64,000 bases of DNA from Comamonas koreensis (GTDB lineage Bacteria > Pseudomonadota > Gammaproteobacteria > Burkholderiales > Burkholderiaceae_C): contig NZ_CP043575.1 in NCBI RefSeq assembly GCF_014076495.1, positions 434,001 through 498,000 of the forward strand, read 5' to 3'. Below the pieces are notes generated by a model that was not told the origin of the DNA, ran no database searches, and worked only from the letters and a program-made list of their open reading frames with translations. Each line of letters opens with the position of its first letter. Within the stretch, counting starts at the first letter, position 1. Position numbers and translations under genes: made by a program. This document shows, piece by piece, positions 9,967 through 16,263 of the stretch.

Positions 9967-10671
9967 TCAGCCCTGCTTGGTGCTGGCGCGCTGCGCCTTG
10001 AGGCGCTCGAGCACCGACTGCGCATTACCGGCAGCGGCGGTGATGCCCGCGGCACGCAGCTTGGCATCGAGCGCGTCTTCGCTGCTGCTGTTTGCCAGCT
10101 CGGCCGCGCTTTCCATGCGGGCGCCGCGCTCGGCCTGCTTTTGCTTGATGCGTTCGAGCGAATCGAGCGCCGTCTGCACGCGCGACTGCGAGCCGGTGTA
10201 GCGGCCCGCTACCGTGGCCTGGGCGCGCTGCACGCTCTCGGTGGCCTTGACGGTGTCGGCCTGCTGCTTGAGCCGCTTGATATTGGACTGCGCAGTCTGG
10301 ATCGCGCCGCGCAGCTGCTCCACGCTCTGGGTGAAGGCGCCCAGCTGGGCCTCTTCCTCGTCACGCTGGGTTTCGAGCAGGGCCACCTTGCCGGCCACTT
10401 CCAGTGCCAGCGCCTCGTCCTGGGTTTCCAGCGCCTTCATCGCATAGCCTTCGTACTCGGCAATCTTGGCTTGCGTGGTCTGCAGCTTGCCAGCGGACAG
10501 CTTTTGCTTGGCCATGATCTCGGCCAGCGCTTCCTTGGAGCTGTTCAGGTCGTTGTCGGCATCGCGGATTTCCTGGTCCAGGATGCGCAGCGCCTGGCTG
10601 TCGGTGACGGCTTCACCCGCCTCGTGCGCGGCGCCGCGCAGCGCAGTCACCAGCTTGTTCCATACGGTCAT
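9967..10671 (-). CDS. pspA: PspA/IM30-family membrane-stress protein (YjfJ-like)
   Basis: A 234-residue, almost entirely alpha-helical protein starting MTVWNKLVTALRG, an amphipathic helix of the kind PspA/Vipp1 proteins insert into membranes. A long coiled-coil hairpin with Gln/Glu/Lys/Ala content follows and the tail is KAQRASTKQG. Length and layout fit the PspA/IM30 family, the bacterial ESCRT-III relatives that coat and repair the inner membrane. It is the second gene of the minus-strand module. The upstream DUF2170 protein corresponds to E. coli YjfI, and yjfI-yjfJ linkage is known in enterobacteria. No pspF, pspB or pspC homologue is nearby, so regulation must differ from the classical Psp system. 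Confidence 0.92.
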   Translation of the reverse strand: MTVWNKLVTALRGAAHEAGEAVTDSQALRILDQEIRDADNDLNSSKEALAEIMAKQKLSAGKLQTTQAKIAEYEGYAMKALETQDEALALEVAGKVALLETQRDEEEAQLGAFTQSVEQLRGAIQTAQSNIKRLKQQADTVKATESVQRAQATVAGRYTGSQSRVQTALDSLERIKQKQAERGARMESAAELANSSSEDALDAKLRAAGITAAAGNAQSVLERLKAQRASTKQG

Positions 10672-10711
10672 GATGCTCTCCTTGTACTGTGGGGTCGGGG
10701 ACGGGCTGCGC

Positions 10712-11350
10712 TCAGACCTGCGCCAGGGTCAGATAGGGGGCCAGCGCCTCGGTGGCCTGGATCACGCTGTCGGCCAGGATCAGGATCTCGGCCAGGATGT
10801 CGTCCGTGCTGCTGTTGGCGCGCATCGCGGCAAACATCACATAGCCTTCGCCACCCCGGGTCAGGGGCTCCAGCGCCATCGTTGTGAACGGGAACAGCTT
10901 TTGCAGGCGCAGGATTTGCGCATTGAGACCGGCGCTATCGCGCACCTGGTTGGCGGGCCACAAAAAGGCCTCGACCACCAATTGCTCACCCGACAGGGCC
11001 ACATGCACGGGCAGGTCGCCAAAATCGGACAGGGTGACCAGCACGCTGGTCTCGGCCCCCTCCAGTAGCTCTATCTGCAACTTGCCCTCGCGGGCCAGCG
11101 CCGATGCGCCCAGCTCGTCGGCCAGCGCCTGAATGCTGCGGTAGTGGTGCTTGCTGCTTTCCATGCTCCCCTCCTGTCGGTGGATGGTCAATGAACCCGG
11201 TTGTGCCTGCGGCTGGCGCATCTGCTTTTCGAGCAAATGCAGGGCCGCGCTGTACTCTGGAAGTACCCAGACCTCTTTTTTCACCAAACCCTGCTCCCGC
11301 AGCCGTTGGCGGTGCAGTCGCTGGTAGTGAGCAGATGTTTTTGGATCCAT
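10712..11350 (-). CDS. YjfI-like protein: ribbon-helix-helix-like N-terminus plus DUF2170
   Basis: A 212-residue protein when started at the ATG at 11350. The frame is open 17 codons further up, but that part reads through a palindromic operator-like site and is unlikely to be coding. Residues about 12-45 (RLREQGLVKKEVWVLPEY followed by a helix) resemble the strand-helix layout of ribbon-helix-helix domains, like those in MazE-type antitoxins. Residues about 65-200 fit DUF2170, the domain that makes up E. coli YjfI. It is first in the PspA/flotillin/ATPase module, with pspA starting 40 bp after its stop. The combination suggests a DNA-binding protein that senses or partners PspA and may control the operon. 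The RHH assignment is from pattern recognition only. Confidence 0.8.
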   Translation of the reverse strand: MDPKTSAHYQRLHRQRLREQGLVKKEVWVLPEYSAALHLLEKQMRQPQAQPGSLTIHRQEGSMESSKHHYRSIQALADELGASALAREGKLQIELLEGAETSVLVTLSDFGDLPVHVALSGEQLVVEAFLWPANQVRDSAGLNAQILRLQKLFPFTTMALEPLTRGGEGYVMFAAMRANSSTDDILAEILILADSVIQATEALAPYLTLAQV

Positions 11351-11368
11351 GGGATGACGATAACAGCC

Positions 11369-11393
11369 ATTACATGTGATGTGTACATGTAAT
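11369..11393. promoter_or_regulatory. Perfect 9-bp inverted repeat, candidate operator of the YjfI/PspA module
   Basis: ATTACATGT at 11369-11377 and ACATGTAAT at 11385-11393 are exact reverse complements separated by 7 bp. Each arm contains the self-complementary box ACATGT, as expected for dimeric ribbon-helix-helix repressors that bind paired boxes. The site lies 18 bp upstream of the YjfI-like ATG, in the gap shared with the divergent enoyl-CoA hydratase gene. No confident -35/-10 pair was assigned. Confidence 0.6.
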
Positions 11394-11513
11394 AGTTTCA
11401 ATATGTAAATTCTCCTTTGAAATCATAGCACTGCAGGGCTATTTCACGGGCTGTCACCGTGTTTTGTCTCTGTGGGGACCGGCCCCATCGTGTGACATCT
11501 TCACAATGGCCGC

Positions 11514-12281
11514 ATGCTTTTGATCGACCTGCACCACGCCCACGCTGCCTTGCAAGACAACGGCGTCGCCACCTTGACGATTCGCCATGCCGGCAGCCTC
11601 AATATCCTGTCGTCGCCGGTGCTCGAAGCGCTGGCCCAGGCATTCGATACGCTGGCGCAGGACACGCGCATCCGCGTGCTGGTGCTGCGCGGCAGCGGTG
11701 ACAAGGCCTTTGTCGCGGGCGCTGATATCAAGGAAATGCGGGCGCTGACGCCGGACAATGCCGCTGCCTTCATCACCCGGCTGCGCCGCGTCTGCGAAGG
11801 CGCGCGCCAGTTCCCCACGCCGGTGATTGCCCGCCTGCCGGGCTGGACGCTGGGCGGCGGGCTGGAGCTGGCCTGCGCCTGCGATATCCGCATTGCCAGC
11901 AACCGGGTGCAGTGCGGCATGCCCGAGGTCCAGGTCGGCATCCCCTCGGTGATCCATGCCGCCATGCTGCCCCGGCTGATTGGCGGGGCGCGCACGCAGT
12001 GGCTGCTGCTGACCGGCGACAACATTGACGCCGCACAGGCGCTGCAATGGGGCCTGCTCGACCAGGTGGTGCCGCCCCAGCGGCTCGACGACGAGGTAGA
12101 GCGCCTGGCCAACCAGCTGGCCGGCTACGGCCCGCAGGCACTGCGCCAGCAAAAACGCATGCTGCGCGCTTGGGAGCGGCAATCTGTCGACCAGGCCATC
12201 GAAGACAGCGTGCTGGAATTTGCCAACGCCTTCAAGACCGGTGAGCCCCAGGCCTATATGGCCCGCTTTGGCCAGCACTGA
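11514..12281 (+). CDS. Enoyl-CoA hydratase/isomerase family protein
   Basis: A 255-residue crotonase-fold protein. The oxyanion-hole segment AGADIKEM lies near residue 70 and the active-site region GGGLELACACD near residue 118. Both glutamates used by classical enoyl-CoA hydratases appear present, in GGGLEL and in MPEVQVG about 20 residues on. The substrate-pocket stretch PSVIHAAMLPRLIG differs from short-chain hydratases and occurs in less characterised subgroups. The likely reaction is hydration or isomerisation of an enoyl-CoA. It stands alone, divergent from the YjfI/PspA module, so the pathway is unclear. A hairpin with arms GCCTGCC/GGCAGGC (12294-12319) follows the stop but lacks a T-run. 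Confidence 0.85.
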   Translation: MLLIDLHHAHAALQDNGVATLTIRHAGSLNILSSPVLEALAQAFDTLAQDTRIRVLVLRGSGDKAFVAGADIKEMRALTPDNAAAFITRLRRVCEGARQFPTPVIARLPGWTLGGGLELACACDIRIASNRVQCGMPEVQVGIPSVIHAAMLPRLIGGARTQWLLLTGDNIDAAQALQWGLLDQVVPPQRLDDEVERLANQLAGYGPQALRQQKRMLRAWERQSVDQAIEDSVLEFANAFKTGEPQAYMARFGQH

Positions 12282-12814
12282 TACAGGGGCAAGCCTGCCT
12301 GCGCTTGAGCGGGCAGGCCTATCTGCGCTTTGCTAGCAGGCGGCATCACCTGCTGATGCCGGGGCTCCGCAATCGGGGCCCGTTTCTCTCCCTACCGCCC
12401 CCTTGATCGCCCATGCCGTCTGCGCAGGGGTGATGTCCCATCGCGCCCGGATGGCACACGCCCAGCGCTGGCCCTCTGTTGCAGGGCGCAGTGTGGTTGC
12501 CAAGCCCCAGCCATCCCTTGTCATTTTTCTATGGGATTGGCAACACACCCCCAAGAAAAAGCATCATCCAGAAACAGGAAATTTTGATGCGCCGCAGCAA
12601 TATTTACATTTGATCGTTAAAAATCGCTTCCAAATCAAGCATCAACTTGTAACCTCACCAACGACGTTTGCAGGCAGATCGTTGATAGTATTTCCCTTTG
12701 TCGTTAATAAATACTTACTTTTTACTAGGATACTTGTTGAAACACTATTCATGCATTTGTGGCGATTGATATAATCGAATCACAAGTCGTGAGAATTTTT
12801 TTCTATCAATCACC
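12282..12814. other. 533-bp intergenic region with AT-rich promoter segment
   Basis: There is no convincing gene; a 123-codon frame here has atypical composition and no recognisable motif. The left half is GC-rich like the genome. From about 12530 the sequence becomes strongly AT-rich (for example 12700-12760), unlike any other stretch in the window. It contains repeated short motifs GATCGTTAA (12612), GATCGTTGA (12678) and GTCGTTAAT (12700), plus a dyad over a perfect TATAAT at 12757-12785. It is most simply the control region for the downstream polysaccharide cluster, perhaps bound by nucleoid proteins that recognise AT-rich DNA. Confidence 0.6.
12757..12785 (+). promoter_or_regulatory. -10 box TATAAT inside an imperfect dyad, upstream of the polysaccharide cluster
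   Basis: TATAAT occurs at 12770-12775. It is embedded in a symmetric arrangement: TTGTG (12757-12761), CGATT (12763-12767), AATCG (12773-12777) and CACAA (12781-12785). The first ATG of the cluster is about 40 bp further on. The -35 is poor (about 12747-12752), as for an activated or repressed promoter. The factor binding the dyad is unknown. Confidence 0.5.
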
Positions 12815-14263
12815 ATGCCCAAGCGCTCCGCCCCCTCATTTCAGGCCCCTGCCCTCTGCGCAGCGCTCCTGGGCCTTTTGCCTGTATGGGCCCATGCCCA
12901 GCCACTGCGGCCTTACCAAGCCAGCTGGGCCACCTGGGGCCTGGGTCTGTGCCTGGCCGCGCTGATGGTGGTGGTGGCGCTGGAGGCGCTCTACACCTTC
13001 CGCCACTACGCCTTCACGCTCAACCGCCTGTTCGCACGCCAGCGCCCGCTGTATGCCGGCATCGAGCAGGCGCACTGGCCGCACATCACCGTCTTTATTG
13101 CAGCGCACAACGAAGAGGCCGTGATCTCGGGCTGCATCGAGGCGCTCCTGGATGTGGACTATCCGCGCGATCGCCTGACGATCATGCCGGTCAATGACCG
13201 CTCGACCGATGGCACGCGCCAGATCATCGACAGCTATGCCGACCGCCACCCTGGCCGCCTGCAGCTGTTCCACCGCCAGGAAGGCCCTCCAGGCAAGGCC
13301 GCGGCGCTCGCCGATGCCACCGCCATCGTCCAGGCCCGGGGCGAGTCCGAGCTGATCGTGGTGTTCGATGCCGACTACCTGCCGGGCAAGAAGATCATCA
13401 AGCAGCTGGTCGCCCCCTTCCTCGACCCCGAGGTGGGCGCCGTCATGGGCCGCGTGGTGCCCCAGAACGCCGGCGTGAACCTGCTCACCCGCCTGCTCGA
13501 TCTGGAGCGCTCCGGTGGCTACCAGGTCGACCAGCAGGCCCGTTTCAACATGGGTGCGGTGGCGCAGTACGGCGGCACCGTGGGCGGCATTCGCCTGAGC
13601 GCGCTGCAGGATGTGGGCGGCTGGACCCCCGAGGTGCTGGCCGAAGACACCGACCTGACCTACCGCCTGCTGCTCAAGGGCTGGCAAACCGCCTACCTGG
13701 GCTACGCCGAATGCTATGAGGAAGTGCCTGAGAGCTGGGCTGTGCGTTTTCGCCAGATCAGCCGCTGGGCCAAGGGCCACAACCAGGTGATGACCAAGCT
13801 GGGCACCGAGATGCTGACCCGCAAGGGCCTGCGCTGGATGGAGCGTGTCGACGGCGTGGCGCTCCTGGGCGTGTTCCTGATGTCGCCCATCTTGCTGGTG
13901 GGCTGGCTGCTGGCCCTGGTGCTGACGGTCACCGGCTACGGCATCGGTGCCAATGTGAACATTGCCTTGCTGATGCTGCTGATCGCCACCGGTTTTGCCT
14001 GCGTGGGCAACTTCGCCGCCTTCTTCGAAGTGGCCGCTGCCGTGCACCTTGACGGCCACCAGCGCCGCCTGCGCCTCTTGCCGCTGCTGCTGACGGGCTT
14101 TGTCGTCAGCATGGTGGCCGTCTCCAAGGCCACGATCGACGGGCTGCTGCTCGACAAGCTGTTCAAGCGCCAGTTCAAATGGGACAAGACCGTGCGCTAC
14201 CGCCAGGCGCCCGCCGCTGCCCCGGTCGTCTCGCCCGCAGCCCTGCCTGAAGCACGTGTATGA
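12815..14263 (+). CDS. Processive family-2 glycosyltransferase, membrane polysaccharide synthase
   Basis: A 482-residue membrane glycosyltransferase of the cellulose/hyaluronan/PNAG-synthase type. An N-terminal signal-like and membrane region (to about residue 62) precedes a cytoplasmic GT2 domain. The motifs are HNEE (about 98), DRSTDGT (128), DAD (185-187), EDTD (277-280) and QISRW (314-318), the D, DxD, ED and QxxRW set of processive synthases. Three or four membrane helices follow (about 345-440). The natural product would be a beta-linked polymer made at the inner membrane and passed outward. Its stop overlaps the next start by 4 bp (14260-14263), which implies translational coupling. 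The epimerase in the same operon makes UDP-N-acetylmannosamine a plausible donor; that is inference. Confidence 0.9.
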   Translation: MPKRSAPSFQAPALCAALLGLLPVWAHAQPLRPYQASWATWGLGLCLAALMVVVALEALYTFRHYAFTLNRLFARQRPLYAGIEQAHWPHITVFIAAHNEEAVISGCIEALLDVDYPRDRLTIMPVNDRSTDGTRQIIDSYADRHPGRLQLFHRQEGPPGKAAALADATAIVQARGESELIVVFDADYLPGKKIIKQLVAPFLDPEVGAVMGRVVPQNAGVNLLTRLLDLERSGGYQVDQQARFNMGAVAQYGGTVGGIRLSALQDVGGWTPEVLAEDTDLTYRLLLKGWQTAYLGYAECYEEVPESWAVRFRQISRWAKGHNQVMTKLGTEMLTRKGLRWMERVDGVALLGVFLMSPILLVGWLLALVLTVTGYGIGANVNIALLMLLIATGFACVGNFAAFFEVAAAVHLDGHQRRLRLLPLLLTGFVVSMVAVSKATIDGLLLDKLFKRQFKWDKTVRYRQAPAAAPVVSPAALPEARV

Positions 14264-15213
14264 GCGCCCCCGTCCATCCCCTGCTGTTTGGCAGCATGTG
14301 GCTGACCGTGACCGCCCTGGTCTTCCTCTTGCCGCTGCTGCCGGCGCTGCGCGAGCTGTATTCGCGCAGCGATGCCGATGCACTGGCCATCGATCCGCTG
14401 GACAACGGCCGCACGGACTACACGGCCCAGCGCATGGCCGAGCAACTCGATCTGCTCGAAGCCATGCCGCGCGTGGCCCAGTGGCAGCACGATGACCAGG
14501 GGCGCCTGATGGTGCCCCGTGGCCAATCGCGCCTGATGGCCCGGACCGAGGTGCCGGTCGTGATCGGCTTCAGGTCCCAGCTGCGCACCCTTGTCTCCAG
14601 CGACATCGTCGAGCTGCAGGCCAACAGCGTGGTGCAACGCGTGCTGCATGCCAAGAGCATCCACTGCCTGGGCCCGGCCCAGCTGGCCCGCCTGACCAGC
14701 GCCGAGCGCCATATCGTGCTCTCGCCCGGTGCGCGCTTTTTGCGCCTCTCGGCCGCCTGCATCTTTACCTGGCCCCTCAAGCGCTCGCTGCAGTTCCCGC
14801 TGCCCGAGCTGGGCACCGGCATGCCGCTGACGACGCTGCAGCGGCGCCATGAAGGCGACCTGCGCATTCCCGCCGGCACCATTGTGCGCGGTGGCCTGGT
14901 GGTCACCGGCAACCTGCTGATGGAAGAGATGTCCGTGGTCGTGGGCCATATCAAGGTGCATGGCAATGCCGTGCTGGCCCAGAGCGCCTGTGTGCAGGGC
15001 GCGGTGTTCGTGCAGGGCGACCTGCAGACCAAGGGCAACAACTATGTCGAAGGGCCACTGTGCGCCGGCAAGCGCCTGCAGCTGGGCCCCGACAGCCAGG
15101 TGGGCGACAAGGAGTGCCCCAGCAGTGTCTCGGCCTGGACCATTGCCTTACACGCCAGTGTCCGCGTCTATGGCAGTATGGCTGCTGTACGTTCCGGACA
15201 GGTGGTGCTATGA
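14260..15213 (+). CDS. Membrane-anchored beta-helix protein, bactofilin-like C-terminus
   Basis: 317 residues. One hydrophobic segment (about 11-30) anchors the protein, then a soluble domain of unclear fold extends to about residue 195. From about 205 to 290 there are short regularly spaced strands rich in Gly, Val and Ile (GDLRIPAGTIVRGGLVVTG and similar). These look like a right-handed beta-helix or bactofilin-type solenoid. I do not recognise a named family. It is coupled by 4-bp overlaps to both the synthase before it and the secreted protein after it. It may therefore form a scaffold for the synthase complex at the membrane. A catalytic role cannot be excluded. Confidence 0.7.
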   Translation: MSAPVHPLLFGSMWLTVTALVFLLPLLPALRELYSRSDADALAIDPLDNGRTDYTAQRMAEQLDLLEAMPRVAQWQHDDQGRLMVPRGQSRLMARTEVPVVIGFRSQLRTLVSSDIVELQANSVVQRVLHAKSIHCLGPAQLARLTSAERHIVLSPGARFLRLSAACIFTWPLKRSLQFPLPELGTGMPLTTLQRRHEGDLRIPAGTIVRGGLVVTGNLLMEEMSVVVGHIKVHGNAVLAQSACVQGAVFVQGDLQTKGNNYVEGPLCAGKRLQLGPDSQVGDKECPSSVSAWTIALHASVRVYGSMAAVRSGQVVL

Positions 15214-16253
15214 AAACACGCAATCTCTGGATCGCCTCGGCAGCCATGGCCTGGCAGCTGGCAGGCGCAGCGCAGCCGGACGAGCCCCCGGCGCTGGCCG
15301 CCTTTGCCACCGGCGATGGCGCCTACTACACCACCTTGGGCGGCCAGGTCGTAGACCCTTACTTCGTCAACAAGGGCTTCACGATCGCGCTGCAGGCGGG
15401 TGTGCCGCTACGCGCCGAGCTGCAGCAGTGGCTGGCCTGGCTGCTGCCGCGCCAGCGCCAGGATGGCGGCTTTGACCGCTTTTGCCCCACCGCAGACACT
15501 GCCTGGCGCAGCTGCATGGGCGCCGATGCCGACGACTCCATGGCCGCCACCACGATCGAGATGCTGCACTTGGCGCGGCAGAAGCAATGGCTCACTCCTG
15601 GTCAGCAGGCCGCTGCCCAGCAGGCCATTGCGCGCAGCCAACAGCTGCTCGCGCGCCTGCGCAACCCCAGCAACCAGCTCTACAAAGCCTTGCTGGACAC
15701 CGAGCTGTACTACCTGATGGACAACATCGAGGTCTACGAAGCGCTGCGCGCGGCCGAAGGGGCGCAGGCGGGCCCCGCCTCCAAGCAGCTGGCAGCGGCC
15801 ATCAACCGGCGTTTTCGCAGTGGCAGCGACTGGAAACCGGCCTTGCCCGAATACGACCGTCCGCGCTTTTATCCCCATACCCTGGCCAGCGCCTACCTGT
15901 GGCAGACCGGGGTGATTTCCCGCGCCGAATCGGACCGCGCCACCGCCCAGTGGCTGGCCCAGCATGGCAGCGCCTGGCTCTCGCGCAGCGAAGACCACTA
16001 TGCATGGGGCCTGGTTGCATGGAAAATGCGTCAGACCGCACCGATCCAGGCCGCCTGCTGGCGTGCATCGCTACGGCCCTTCCAGCCTGCGGTAGGCTGG
16101 ACCGTGTTGGATGCGATGATCGACCACGCGCTGGCGCACACGGGTATCAGCACCCAGTGCCCTTTTGCAATGGCCACGGCGCCCGCGCCGGTGCCCGCGC
16201 CGGTGCCCGCGCCGGTGCCCGCGCCCACAACCACCCCGGCTGCCAACCCTTGA
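15210..16253 (+). CDS. Secreted helical protein of the polysaccharide cluster, Pro-Ala repeat tail
   Basis: 347 residues starting at the ATG at 15210, which overlaps the previous stop by 4 bp. A signal peptide (residues 1-21, ending AGAAQ) is followed by a helix-rich domain with repeated Trp/Tyr/Asp motifs (RQDGGFDRFC, DADDSMAATTIEML, YDRPRFYPHTLA). The repeated helical hairpins recall alpha/alpha-barrel glycoside hydrolases or lyases, but no family was identified. Such an enzyme would trim the polymer in the periplasm, as BcsZ does for cellulose. The last 20 residues are a PAPV repeat encoded by a 12-bp tandem repeat, probably a flexible linker. Function is open. Confidence 0.7.
   Translation: MKTRNLWIASAAMAWQLAGAAQPDEPPALAAFATGDGAYYTTLGGQVVDPYFVNKGFTIALQAGVPLRAELQQWLAWLLPRQRQDGGFDRFCPTADTAWRSCMGADADDSMAATTIEMLHLARQKQWLTPGQQAAAQQAIARSQQLLARLRNPSNQLYKALLDTELYYLMDNIEVYEALRAAEGAQAGPASKQLAAAINRRFRSGSDWKPALPEYDRPRFYPHTLASAYLWQTGVISRAESDRATAQWLAQHGSAWLSRSEDHYAWGLVAWKMRQTAPIQAACWRASLRPFQPAVGWTVLDAMIDHALAHTGISTQCPFAMATAPAPVPAPVPAPVPAPTTTPAANP
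16179..16226 (+). repeat. 12-bp tandem repeat encoding a Pro-Ala-Pro-Val tail
   Basis: Four units of the type GTGCCCGCGCCG run from 16179 to 16226; the first and last units are slightly changed. They lie in frame in the 3' end of the preceding gene and encode the PAPV repeats. Unit gain or loss by slippage would keep the frame and only change linker length. Confidence 0.85.
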
Positions 16254-16263
16254 GGCTGACACC

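Noticed and set aside
12294..12319. Hairpin after the enoyl-CoA hydratase gene as a terminator
   Set aside because: Arms GCCTGCC/GGCAGGC are good but no T-run follows.
12403..12774. A 123-codon frame upstream of the polysaccharide cluster
   Set aside because: No recognisable motif or ribosome site. It crosses the AT-rich promoter segment and the sequence changes composition midway.
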